From Cycas panzhihuaensis (taxonomy: Eukaryota; Cycadophyta), in the NCBI GenBank assembly GCA_023213395.1, contig CM041465.1:77197741-77261740 (forward strand): a DNA stretch of 64,000 bases, read 5' to 3'. The first letter of the stretch is position 1. The number at the start of each line of letters is the position of its first letter. The notes below the pieces were generated by a model. The model made no database searches. It had not been told where the DNA came from and worked only from the letters and a program-made list of their open reading frames with translations. Shown in pieces: positions 1 through 11,430 of this stretch. The position numbers and the translations under genes are program-made.

Positions 1-57
1 TCATACTTTTAGCTTTTAAAGGGCCATCACATAGAAAAATTTTATTTAAAGTGTATA

Positions 58-60
<3 letters not shown>

Positions 61-94
<34 letters not shown>
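61..94. repeat. (AT)17 microsatellite
   Basis: Seventeen uninterrupted AT units, preceded by a short degenerate TA stretch. Seen directly. Its length is likely to vary between individuals and assemblies. Confidence 0.95.
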
Positions 95-96
<2 letters not shown>

Positions 97-1750
97 ATAT
101 CATACTCATGTGACTAAGTGAGAACCTCACACTAAAAAGGTGATTAAACTAAACTTAGATATTTTCTCCTTGTTACTTACCACTTATAATTGATCACCTA
201 CTGCCATTGAAAATGACTTCTCCTTGGTGCTCAATTCTTTAAATTATCAATTATTTTTGCCCTTAATATTTGGCCAATATAATGTAAAGAGTTTTCTAAA
301 GTCTTACATGACAAATCATTAATAACATAGTCATCGATCACCTTGCAAAGTTCTAAAAAATCGCTAGGCTTAGCCATTTTTAGACTTAACTTTCAAATTA
401 ACTTATGTAATATTAATATTAATCCTTAGTAATCATGCAAAGTGTTGGCAAAAAATGATTAAACTTGGCCTTTAAGGCCTTACATGAAATTAGATTTAAG
501 ATTTGTTAAGTACATAAAAATATTTGACTTTACTTTGAACTTTATTTTCACTTATAAGATAAAATCAAACGGTATCAAATGAGTACTCATTTTAAATAGG
601 GGTGAGTTACGATTCCAATGTAACTGACATAATTGAAATCAGAACCATCAGAACCCATATGTGAGAAATATAGGAAAAATACATAGCTAGGTGCTTAAAA
701 GTCAATATTTATTTTTAAAAGGCACTTAGCCCCTTTTAATATTTTGGCCCTCAAGTCATGTTAGACCACCACGTAATCATCACCTATTAGGTGAGGGGGT
801 TTTAAAATTAAGAAGAAAATTCAATCTGATTAATCTTTCAACAAACTTTCTATAGGTGGTGGATCTTAAAACACTCTAATTGAATTAAAATTTTTAAGAA
901 ACTTGAAAAAAATAAAAATCCTAAGAAAATATCCACCACCTTATTTCATTTCTATATTTATATTTTACGTTTCATTTCTAAATTTACATTTTGTAAAGAT
1001 AAGAGTGATTACAAGAAATTTCACTATAAATCCATTATTTATAGCTTTAATTTCTTCTCTACGAGCATGCATATACATATACCTTTGGCTTAGCCTTTAT
1101 ATAATGCATACAGATGCTAGACTCTACTTGCCATCCTGCGTTGTTAGTAGTGTTTATAGAGAGGGTATTTCCCTCTGTTTTCTCTAATCACATGTATTTC
1201 TTACACTTTAGTAGGTCATCATCTGAAATATAATGCGAATTATCTATTTATGCTTAATGGTGTTAATACTTTGAATATTATAATGGTCCGATGAGAATAA
1301 CTTCTTGGCATCATAAAACAAAGTAAGGGTTAGATGGTGTTATTAATTGGAAGAGTTCACTGGAAGATGAGTTAGTCATAAACTATATAATACATGACAA
1401 CTTAACTTAAACTAATAGATGATTGTTACGAACTATATATTAGTAAACCATAAGGGTGATCCCATCAGAACTAAAATCAAGTTCAATACTCACTACAGAT
1501 GTTGGCACTTCAATGCATACAAATAACCATAGGTGAGGAAGCTATAACTACCCCTAAACTTTTTTTAAATATATAATAACCCACAACCTATATAAAATAT
1601 CCCAAAACTAACACTATACAGATTATTGACCCTTGATTAAGAGCACATAGACATGTTTGTAGAATAGAAAGAAGATGTCATACGTAGATCCGTAGGAACA
1701 CATGTAGAATATAATGCAACTTAGACATAAAAATATAGATAGATTATATT
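95..1750. other. AT-rich intergenic sequence, no gene supported
   Basis: No recognisable gene. The open frame at 903-1187 (plus) gives a low-complexity hydrophobic peptide with no family motif and is best read as chance in AT-rich DNA. Around 190-390 the minus strand gives short hydrophilic stretches faintly like a retrotransposon Gag, but stops and frame changes make this too weak to call. Confidence 0.5.
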
Positions 1751-2038
1751 TGATGGAATCAGGGAATAGAGGGAATAGAATGAGGATACAAAAGGGAGAT
1801 AACCATTAATCCCATGAGAGTGGTGGTGTTGGTGAATGCCAAGACTTTAGACCCCATGAATAAATAAGCAATACTAAGTGGGATATGGCATGCCACTTGA
1901 AGTTTACCATTGACTAGCATTGACAAATATTATATATGCTATTGCTAAGATTTGATATGGTACCACCATAATATCTTTACCAATTTAAGGTATTACCCCA
2001 ATGTGGATACAAGCTCTAATATGGGCATCATTCTAATA
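1751..2038 (-). repeat. Copia A 3' LTR (left copy)
   Basis: Aligns along its length with 13754-14053. It starts TGATGGAATC on the plus strand and ends TTCTAATA where the other copy ends TTCCAACA, so the outer CA is kept but the inner TG of the minus-strand LTR has decayed to TA. The two copies are visibly diverged, which suggests an old insertion. Confidence 0.85.
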
Positions 2039-2050
2039 TTTCTCCCCTAT
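2039..2050 (-). promoter_or_regulatory. Copia A polypurine tract
   Basis: On the minus strand this reads ATAGGGGAGAAA immediately before the 3' LTR, the expected position and composition for the plus-strand DNA primer of an LTR retrotransposon. Confidence 0.75.
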
Positions 2051-2868
2051 AATTTCCATTTAATGAGACTTTAATTTTATCTCTAAATTTGATAAATTTT
2101 ATTTTATCAAGTGCCTTTGTGAATATATCTTCCACTTATTCTTTAGTGCTATAATAGGCTAATTCTAGCTCACATTGTTGTTCCAATTCTCTGATGAAGT
2201 GATACTGTGTTTCAATGTGCTTTGTCCTATCATAAAACACTAGATTCCTAGTCATCTAAATTATACTTTAATTATTGTAAAGTAACTTACTAGGACCAAC
2301 CTATTCCCCTACAAATCCTAAAGCAACCTTCTAAGCCAAAATGTTTCTAAGCTTACAATAGGTGTAAAAATCTCATTGTAATATATGCCTTTAATTTGAG
2401 CAAAGTCCTTTGCAACTAACCTTGCCTTATACTTATCAATGGTTCCATATGATTTATACTTGGTCTTATAGACCTGTTTAGTCCCAAAGGTATTTTTTGC
2501 TAGGTGGTAGATCCATTAACTTCCATGTGTCATTTTTAGTAAGGCATTGTACTCTTCCTTTATTGCTTTCTTCCATTCATCCTAATTGTTTACATCTTCA
2601 AAGTTGTGAGGCTTATTAGACTCCATAACATGAGTCATAAATGTAAAATTCACCCTCTGAGATCTTATAGTCCTTCTCTCAAAGTTGGTGTCTAAAATAT
2701 TTTAAGAGTTATGTGCCCTTTGTAGCCACTTAGGGACACTTTGATTTGAAATAGAGGGTCCTACTTCATTTGTATGAGGTACATTTATAGCCTTAGAATT
2801 TGATTTTACCTCAACTGTAATATTCTTACCTTTATCTTTTTCAATCACTTCTTCATAAAATTCATATT
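2051..2868 (-). pseudogene. Copia A pol remnant: start of RT fused to end of RNase H
   Basis: Reading the minus strand from 2868 downwards gives the integrase-RT linker, then the copia RT opening with KARLVAKDFAQ followed by a form of the FTP motif near 2360. The frame then passes directly into the RNase H end, with TKHIETQYHFIRE near 2220 and an EDIFTKAL motif near 2115. In intact copia elements several hundred codons, including the YVDD catalytic motif, separate these points. I infer an internal deletion with its joint around 2340-2360. Several in-frame stops are also present. The other part of the coding region lies at 9092-11430, beyond LINE A. Confidence 0.8.
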
Positions 2869-2887
2869 TTTTAAAGATGATATTCTT
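2869..2887. repeat. LINE A target-site duplication, left copy
   Basis: The 19 bases TTTTAAAGATGATATTCTT are repeated exactly at 9073-9091. They flank LINE A and lie inside the copia A pol frame, which fixes both ends of the LINE insertion. Confidence 0.97.
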
Positions 2888-3069
2888 TTTTTTTGGGTAA
2901 GGTAAAAAATAATATTAGAAGGGGTTTTCTGCCAGGTCCCCAAACCTTATACATCAAGGAACAACTGGCCTAAGAAAGATGACCATGACAAGCCCATGGC
3001 CTAACTCACTCTAAGATCACTCCATTCACCTCCTACCTGTCACCATTATATCTAGAAGATTATATTCTA

Positions 3070-6000
3070 GTCAAACTCAGAAGCTCCTCTAGGAAGTTCT
3101 TATCCATTCCCTGTTCCTTTTATTTGCCACTGCCCAATTTGCCAACCAGTCTACCACCTTGTTTCCTTCCTTGTACGTGTGTTAAATTTGAACACTCTAT
3201 TTGGATCTTAGTACATCTTCCACATCCCTAATGAGCTCACCAGTACTCCACTCCAGCTCCGCTTCCCCCTTTAAGCCCTTAATCACAATTAAAGAATCAC
3301 CTTCAACAATAATTTTCTATTCCTCCATCTCTTCTAGCATGGCTACAACCTTATACATAGCCCTCACCTCCGCTCCATGATTCAATTGACAACCATAATA
3401 TTCAACAAATGCCCATATCACAGTTCCCTCATGATCCCTACACAGCCCGCCCCCCCCCAGCCTCCCTGGGATTACCTTTAGCTACGCCATCAAAATTTAT
3501 TTTAATCCTTGTTACATCGGGTAGTGTCCAAGTTGTTTCCCTCCTCTTCTCGTTCCCACCCCTCGGTTGACATATGCCCCATCCATCTAGGATGCTTTCC
3601 TCCCCCTTTGGGATTTTGTCCTCCTTGGGGGGTTTTAACATCTCTAGAATGCCCCTTCTGATCATGTCGAACAACTTCTCTTCCTCCATCTCCTTAGAAA
3701 ATTCTCCTATTACACTCCTTCCATATATTCCAAGTACCTACTAGAAGGATTAGCTTTTAAAACCTTCCCAACGTTTTACTCTTAAATGGGGAAACCCAGG
3801 ATTTCCATTGGTCCCTCAAAGATAAAGAAGAGACCCAGCCTATTCACATTTTAGACTAGAAGCCGCCCCAAATCCCTCTCGAGTAGGGGCAATGAATACT
3901 CAAGTGATCCAAGGACTCAGCCTCCTCCCTGCATAACTCGCATCTGTTCACCACATAGATACCGCGCTTTAGTAGCTTGTCCATTGTTAGGAGCTTATTT
4001 TGTAAACATAACTACCAAAAGGCAACATCCTTTGGAATAATCTCCAATTTCCAAACCCCTGCTAGCATGTCATTCTTAGTCCATCCTTCTCTCTCTCATA
4101 GCGCCTTGTATCCATCTATAACCGAATAGGATCCTGAAGGTGATAGAGCCCAAACCAGGGAATCCGAAGGGGCCCTCTTGGGAATATATTGTTGATCTAA
4201 TATATCTTTTACTCTCTGGATCTCCTCCTTGAAGCCATTCAGGTCGTCAAACGTTCTCCACTACCTATTCTTGCCCGCTCCTACCTAATAGTGCTTCACT
4301 AGTGTGCCATATGTATCCTCACAGACTCTTTGCAAGTTAGCGATATTTAGAATCTCACCCATCCTTGAGGAGCCACATTATTTGTCTTCCCAAAATCTTA
4401 TACTTTTACTATCCCCCAATTTCCATCGTAAGTTGTTTCTTAGGATCGGTTGTGAGGACCATATAGAGTTCCAAATGGGAGATCCGTAGACCTCACCCAC
4501 CTCATCCTTTAGGAAATGCTTACCCTTCAAATATTTTCTAGCTATTATTTCCCCCCACATGGAGCCTTCCTCTTTAACTAGTCTCCATCTTGCTTTAGCT
4601 AGGAGCACTTCATTAAGTAGTCCCAGTCTCCTGACGTTTAGCCCGCCTGCCCACTTGGGCTTGCATACCTTCTCCCAAGATGCTAGATGAAATCTGTCTT
4701 TGTCCTCAGTCCTAGACCAAAGAAATCTCTTCATGATGCCTTCAAGGGCTGAAATGACCTTGCTTGGCATCTTAAATAAAGATATTTGGTAGACTGGGAT
4801 ACTCTGGAGAGAGACCACGACTAGTTGAATCTTTCTCACCTAGCTAAGTAGCACCCCTTTCCAACCTGCTAGCTTCCTATTGAACCTCCTCATAATAGGA
4901 TCCCATAAATTATTGCACATCCTTCCCACAAAAAGAGGCATCCCTAGATAAGAGGCAGGAACATGTTTAGTGGGAATCTCTAAGATTCTGCTTATCCATC
5001 TTTGAAGCCTCTTGGGGGTGTTAATGAAGAAGATAAAGCTCTTGTCCAAGTTGATTCTTTGATTTGAGGCCCTCTCATAGGCCTGGAGACCATGTTTCAA
5101 GGCCCGAGCCTTACTAAGGGATGCCCTACTTAGGAAGATATTATCGTCCACAAACTGATGGTGAACAATATTTTCTAAGTTGGAGGAAGGCTTTAAACCT
5201 GAGACCCACCCTAATCTCTTAGCTTCCTTGCTAGCCCTTCCTAACATTTCAGCCATTATGATAAAGAGGAAGGGGGACAATGGGTCTCCTTGCCTTAGGC
5301 CCCTGTATCCGAGAAAAAAAGGAGTCAAACTACCATTTATTATCACAAAAAATTAGATACTAGAGATATAACATCTCATCCATTCCTGCCAGACCTCCCT
5401 AAAACCAAACGCTTTGAGACATTCCAACAAATAGTCCTAGGCCACCCGGTCGTAGGCTTTGGACATGTCGATTTTTATTATCATCCCTGCTTCTTTTCTA
5501 TGATAGGTCAAGTGGATTGTTTCATGAACTATTATTATCCCATCTATAATTTATTTGCCCATCATGAAACCATCTTGGTTAGGCAAGATAATAGATGGTA
5601 GGCATTCTCTAAGGTGATTCGCCAACACTTTAGCCAAAATTTTATATTTTACATTACATAGGCTTATTGGTCTAAAGTATTCCATTGCTTTTGCCCCCTC
5701 CTTTTTCGGGATCAAGACCAAAAAGGTGGTCTGCCATTCTTTCAAGATGGTTTTCCTTAAAAAAAACTCATTCAGTGCTGAGATTAGGTCATCCTTTATG
5801 ATGTCCCAATGCTCCTGGAAGAAGCTAGGCAGAAACTCATCCAGCCTAGGGAATTTATCCCTCCCTATTTTGAAGATGGCCTTCTCAACTTCATCAGAAG
5901 ATAACGATTCTATTAGTTTTCTATTCTGGGCATCGCTAAGCACACTTGGAATATATTGTAGGAGGTTTATCCTTAGATCCGGATCCTGACAACTGGGTTC

Positions 6001-7130
6001 TACAAATAACTCTTTAAAGTAATCCATCGCTATTCCTCTTATCTGATCTTCAGTATCATTCATGACTTTATCCTTACTTCATATTTTACTTATTTTATTA
6101 TAGGATCTATGCTTTAATGCTGACAAGTGGAAGAACTTAGTGTTTCTGTCTCTTGCCTCTATCCATTGCTCCCTCAATTTCTGCTTCCAGTGTATTTCCT
6201 CCCTGGATAGTACCTCCTCCAATATTTTGGTGGTTGAATATTCTAATTGATCTAAATCCTGTGACCTACCCTTAATTTGGATCCTTTCTTCTATCCTCTT
6301 CAGCTCCTTCCACAGGTTCCTCTTGTCTTCGAAGATGTTTCTGAACACCTCCTTATTCTATATTTTAATATGCTTTTTGATCCAATCTAGCTTTTTCAAA
6401 TATTTAAACATAGCAAACCTTGGTACCGTGTATCCTCACCATTCACTAATCTTTTCTCTAAGATTAGGATGATGTTGCCATATTAATTTAAAGTAGAATG
6501 GGGCCCCTCCTTGCTTCCTTGGATAGGAAGCTTCCATAACCAAAGGGGAATGATCCGAGGCTATTTTCGGAAGAGCCTCAATCTTGATATCCTCAAATTG
6601 GCAAGTCTATTCAGAGTTGGTTAATATTCTGTCTAACTTGATCTGGATATGACTGTGACCCAATCTCCTATTAGACCAGGTGTACTTGGCTCCCCTTAAG
6701 GGGACGTGCATTAGACCACTAGATTGCAGGAAATCCCTGAAATCAGACATACTCCTGGACCATCCCTCTTGATCCCCTTTCTTTTCGTTTGGATTGAGAG
6801 CCGTATTGAAATCTCCAGCCACCAGCTAAGGGCCTTTCCATTCCTTATATGCCTTCACTATTCTTTCCCATAACCTCTTCCTTCCCTCCATCATTATAGG
6901 GGCATATACATTAGTTATCCAACAAGGCCTGTTTGTCCTCGCACCAGCCAGATAAAGTGTGATGAAGTGTTCACTTTTGACTACCACAGATCCTTTCCAT
7001 TTATTTAGATTCCAGAGAGTAGCTAACCACCCAGAGCCTGTTAGTCCCTCTGAGGCACACCATTCCCCCCTCCTCCAGATCTTCTTAAATACCTCTATCT
7101 CTTTTTTCTGTTCGATTTTTGTCTCCTACA
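3070..7130 (-). pseudogene. LINE A ORF2 pseudogene (EN-RT-zf-RVT-RNase H)
   Basis: ORF2 of plant L1 elements makes the endonuclease and reverse transcriptase that copy the element at a nicked target. In minus-strand order the endonuclease (about 7110-6480) keeps QETKI, the VAGDFN motif near 6815 and SDHSPL. The RT (about 6000-4850) keeps KYKILAKVLANHL, GLRQGDPLSPFLF and the FVDD catalytic motif at 5143-5157. A zf-RVT/linker region follows (about 4840-3900), then RNase H beginning KINFDGVAKGNP near 3500 and running with frameshifts to about 3070. The longest uninterrupted stretch is only about 170 codons. Stops often fall where LINE B has glutamine or tryptophan. The first ~35 endonuclease residues seen in LINE B are absent. 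Confidence 0.9.
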
Positions 7131-8260
7131 CCTAGTTCCTGCTCCCTCCCCTCCTCTGCTTCTGAGAGGTAGTCTTCCTCATCCCAGTTAATCTCCTTCA
7201 CTTGCCCAGACAAAACTGGCTTTGCTGTCATAAGAGGCTCAATCTCAATTTCACTAGCTTGACCATCAATCCTTGGGAGTCCTGCTATCTGATCTCTAGT
7301 GCTCTCTGCTATTGAGCCTTGTTCTTGAATCAGAGTCTAACCCATGACCTCTTAGGGCTTGATAGCATTTGTGGCCGTGTCCTCAACCATAATTTCACTA
7401 GCTTGACCATCAATCCTTTGAAGTCCCGTTGTCTAATCTTTAGTGCTCTCTGCTATTGAGCCTTGTTCTTGAATTAGGATCTGGCCCATCACCTCTTGGG
7501 GCTTAAAAGCATATATGGCCGTGTCCTCACCTCTGGCTGCTTTTAACTCCTTTACTTCTTTCTCTTTACTGTCCTCTCCCTTATTAGTATTTGGTAGGAT
7601 TGGGACACCTAGACATTGAAAGGGTAAATGGCCCCTACATCTCCATTTTGTACACCTAAAACCCTATACTTTATAAAATATTCTTTGTTTAATAAACTTT
7701 CCTGCTGATTCGATATCAATTTCTTTTGAGAGGTCATAGTCTAATCTAGATAGGATATAAAATCTAGCATTCGTCAATCAGGATCTATTTTTTGTCACTG
7801 AATCTGACGCTAAGAAGGGACCAATCATACTAGCTACACCTTTAATCACCTCTAGATTTTAGAAATGTAGTGGTAACCCCAATAGCTGTACCCACACTGG
7901 TGCTTGTTTGACCATTGGGATTGCTGCATCAAAGTTTAGATGCCATTTTTCTAGGGATATGGATTTTCTGCCAAACATCCAGTGTGATTTTAAGAGGATG
8001 ATAATCATATCCTCTTGGTTTACAAATCTAAAAAGGACACATCCCTTTGGCATAGACATCACTTCTACCAGATTCTTAGTTTTCCATTTGTTTCTTATCC
8101 ACCCTCAAATAATATCTAGCCCCAGTCTAGGTCTGGAAAACCTACCTACCAAACTATTCTCCTAATATTGAATGGTTTTCTCAGTTAACTCCTTCAGAAC
8201 TATAATTTTAAACTGGTTGTCTTTCAGCACAGGGTAAATCTCATATTCTTCAGAGTTTCC
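7131..8260 (-). pseudogene. LINE A ORF1 pseudogene (DUF4283 and zinc knuckle)
   Basis: ORF1 proteins of plant L1 elements bind the element RNA. Here the minus strand gives a DUF4283-type domain (about 8180-7860), including NSLVGRFSRPRLG and VLFRFVNQED followed by a WMFGRK stretch. After it comes a decayed zinc-knuckle segment near 7650 (GFRC followed by a GHLPF motif). A long acidic linker with the tandem 48-codon repeat at 7247-7534 ends near 7155 with EDYLSEAEEG, which LINE B also has. The frame then runs straight into the ORF2 endonuclease without the spacer seen in LINE B. Several in-frame stops are present. Confidence 0.82.
7247..7534. repeat. 144-bp tandem duplication inside LINE A ORF1
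   Basis: Two adjacent copies, 7247-7390 and 7391-7534, begin AATTTCACTAGCTTGACCAT and repeat with period 144 bases. This is exactly 48 codons, so the ORF1 frame was kept. Each unit encodes an EQGSIAEST stretch. The copies differ at several positions, so the duplication is not recent. I do not see it in LINE B. Confidence 0.9.
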
Positions 8261-9072
8261 TCTTTTCAAGGCATCAAGGTAAGTCCTTCCCATGAGGAAG
8301 GCGAGTCATTGTTTATTCTTTCATCATTTTAAATAACTAATACAAAATTTAAAAATAAAGCTTCATGCACTCGCCACTCTTTTGAGTCCATGAACTTGAT
8401 CCTTGGCATTTCTTCCTGGAGTACCAGCCTATAACCTTTGGTTACAAATTCCATCTAATTCCTCCTCCTTTGATCTACCTTTTGTAGAACACAAATCCTT
8501 TTCCAGCGGATCTGTGTGCTCAGATGTGCTTCCTGCTGCCTCCTGAAGCCCCTAACATCAACTTTCTCCTCTGTCTTTGTGTTGTTGTCCCTGCCTATCG
8601 ATCTATTTTGCCTTGAAACCTACTTTGTACCATATATCCTATGGGGATATCTCTTTAGGAGCCACCTCGCTCTTCATGCTATTCTTCTGGACCATTTGAA
8701 CCGGGAGCGTCCTCCTCCCTGCTTTACCTCTTCACAAGGGCTAAGCTACTTGTCTGAATCCCTTTGGGGTTTATTGGCCCCTCCATATGCTCTGTGTCCA
8801 GCCATTAAGGGGCATCTTGATGCCCATCAGTTAATGCTTGCTTCAGGGTCTGTCTTTGGTACCCGAACCAGCTACCACTCTTCGTGGTCCCCGTTCAAAC
8901 CCTACTTACCAGTCACCTCCATTCGCCTCCGTCTGCCATTTCCAGTGCTTCAGGGTTGCCTCTCTTCATCTCATTTGTATTCTTCTTCTATGTCAATTTT
9001 ATGAGTTTAGCATTTGTATCAATGGAGGTTGCAATTGACTTACATTCTTTCACGTGAAATCTCCTCAATAGA
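8261..9072 (-). other. LINE A 5' leader
   Basis: Sequence between ORF1 and the right target duplication, containing the 5' untranslated region on the minus strand. Plus-strand open frames here (8516-9004 and 8838-9038) are antisense to the element and show no family motif. I see little similarity to the GC-rich leader of LINE B, so the two copies may have different 5' ends. Confidence 0.6.
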
Positions 9073-9091
9073 TTTTAAAGATGATATTCTT
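9073..9091. repeat. LINE A target-site duplication, right copy
   Basis: Exact copy of 2869-2887. Copia A coding sequence resumes immediately to the right. Confidence 0.97.
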
Positions 9092-11430
9092 GATTATAAC
9101 AATCCTTTTGCCTTTATAATGATAAAGTTTATAGGATCTAGAGGAGTCATAATATCCATTAAACATATATTTGATGCTCTTATCATCTAGTTTTATCCTC
9201 CTTTGATCTAGGATATATGTATAAAGCTATGGACTAAAAAATCTTTAAGTGTTTGATGCTTGGCTTATAACCTATCCAAACTTTTTCTAGTGTAATCCAC
9301 CTAATTACTTTAATGATATACTTGTTCATCACATAGATAGCTGTATATACAACTTTAGCCCAATATTCATTTCTTAGATGCTTGTCCTTAAGCATACTTT
9401 TTCCCATTTTAATAATTGTTCTATTCTTCCTTTCAACAACCCTATTTTATTGTAGGGTATAAGGATTTTTGAGTTATTTTCTTACTATGAAATACCTACA
9501 ATAAGCTTTAAATTTATTCAAAATAAATTCTTCCCCATTATCTAATCTTAGGATTAAAATTCTGAATCCACTTTACCTTTCTACTATATTTTTGAAGTCC
9601 ATGAAACATTATAGAGTATGTGACTTGAACTTGAGGAAGTATATCCATGTTATCCTTATGAAGTCATCAATAAATATTATAAAAAAATACTTAGCACCTC
9701 CAAGTAAGGGTACATCCATTAGACTACATAAGTTTGTATATATCAATTGAAGAGGCCTATTGGCCCTATATCTTTCATTTGAAAATCTTCCTCTTTGTTG
9801 CTTTCCAAGTATACATCCTTCATACAGTTCCTTAGTATATTCAATAATTGATAGTATAATTACCATATCTATTTTCTTCATTAAGGCTAAACTATTGTAG
9901 TTTGCATGGCTATGTCTTTTGTGTCATATTTTACTATTCACATTGGTTGATGCCATTAAGGCATAATAATCTGTTAGGGTTATGACTAGTTTAAATAGCT
10001 TATTACTAGTTATTTATCTTTTGGTCATAAGTGATTCGTTTCTTAATTTATCTTTAATGGTGCATTTCATATTATCAAAGATTACTTTGTATTTCTGTTC
10101 CATCATCTAACCCACTAAAAGTAAGTTCTTCTTTAGGGGTAGAATATGTAGCACATCATTTATATACTTTGTTTCTCTAAAATTAGTTTATATGGAGACA
10201 TTCCCTTTTCCAATAGCTGCTTAAGTGGTGTTATCACCAAATATAATCTTGCTTTTCTTACTTTTATCTAATTCCTTAAACCACTCTTCTTTATGAGTCA
10301 TATGTGTAGAACACGCTGAAATTATATGTCAACTATCTTCCTCCTTATTAGCCATTAAACTTAAAAGAAATAATCTTTCATCTTGTCTTTCCTTAACAAT
10401 TATATTAATAGTTCCTCTTTGTGAACTTGAACTTTTTACAAAGCAATTTTCTTGTAAGCAACTATTTCTATGGTAGTAGGAACATTGGATTATTCCTCTA
10501 TCCCTTGGGCTTCTTCCTCTTTATCCTTGATTTTTACTGCTAGGACTTTAACCTCTTCCTCTTCCTTAAAGTCTATAATTTTGGCTTTGACCTTGACCTT
10601 AAAAATACATTTGACCTTTGAACTGATTTTGCCCTTGATAGAATTAACTTGTCCCTTATCCTTGATGATATCCTTGACCTTATGCTTGATAGCCATGACC
10701 TTGCTTTGAAATTAATTTCTAGGTTGACCTTTACCTCTGGAGGATTGACCTCTATCCCTAAAACTTTGTCCTTAGTATGTAGGTCTAATTTTTGTCTTAA
10801 TGGCAAAATCATACTTAATGGATTTACTTCCTCCTTTCTTCTCTTCCACATCTAGTAGCATGATACTAAACTAATCTATCTTAAGGGTACTAAGGTCCTT
10901 AGAGACCTTAATGCTAGTGACCATTATCTTAAACCATTTTATGTTACTTAATACAACTTAAGATTTTTTAAACTACTCTTTGCTCATTAATTACCTCTCT
11001 TAAGGCCCTCATTTAGTTGATTAGGCCTTAGATCTTTGTAATGAAGTCATTAACTCCTTTATTAGTGTTCATTCTTAAGTTCTTAAATTTGTTTCTTAAA
11101 GTCTAAGGCTTTGATGTTGCTACTCCTTCATATGTAGTCTTTAGTGTGTCTCCATGTTTCCTTTGATGTAATTGCTTTCCTAACCATTGGGAATATATGA
11201 TCCTCTAGTGCATAAAAGATGAATGTCAATGCTTCATTATCTCTCTTTTCATTCTCCTTGAAGCTTTTCTTCTCATCTTTAGTGGTGTTTTCAGTGAGTG
11301 TTCCATAACTTGTTTCAGTAAGCTCCCACATATCTTTGGCTATAAAAACTAGTTTAAACATATCTTTGGCTATAAAAACTAGTTTCATATGTCTACTCTA
11401 ATTAAGAAAAATCATACTATCAAACTTGGG
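9092..11430 (-). pseudogene. Copia A gag-integrase remnant
   Basis: This holds the upstream half of the copia A polyprotein. Around 11128-11388 the minus strand gives a Gag-like frame (KDMWELTETSYG, then a KETW motif) of the UBN2 type, with a short internal repeat of KLVFIAKDM. At 9609-9881 it gives the GAG-pre-integrase/integrase segment, including CILGKQQRGRF and KYFFIIFIDDF with TWIYFLK. Lysine-rich low-complexity sequence at 10490-10850 lies between them, where the zinc knuckle and protease would be expected; I could not identify either. The integrase end reads into 2868 across LINE A (RSYKLYHYKGKRIV to KNIIFKKYEF), showing that the LINE split one reading frame. Confidence 0.75.

Larger units (their letters stand above)
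2888..9072 (-). mobile_element. LINE A: complete but decayed plant L1 element (RNase H type)
   Basis: Minus-strand non-LTR retrotransposon of about 6.2 kb bounded by an exact 19-bp duplication. A short poly(T) on the plus strand at the left end is the poly(A) tail. Going right from it come RNase H, zf-RVT, reverse transcriptase and endonuclease (ORF2), then a DUF4283/zinc-knuckle ORF1 and a leader. The 3' end resembles that of LINE B at 41905-41970, so the two belong to one family. It sits inside copia A and is therefore younger than it. Many stops and at least one deletion at the ORF1-ORF2 joint make it non-functional. Full length is suggested by ORF1 and a leader both being present. Confidence 0.93.

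Noticed and set aside
903-1187. 94-codon plus-strand open frame
   Set aside because: AT-rich, low-complexity hydrophobic peptide with no motif and no homologous-looking partner; fits chance.
8516-9004. 162-codon plus-strand open frame
   Set aside because: Lies antisense to the LINE A leader inside its exact target duplications; serine/leucine-rich peptide from the reverse complement of purine-rich sequence.
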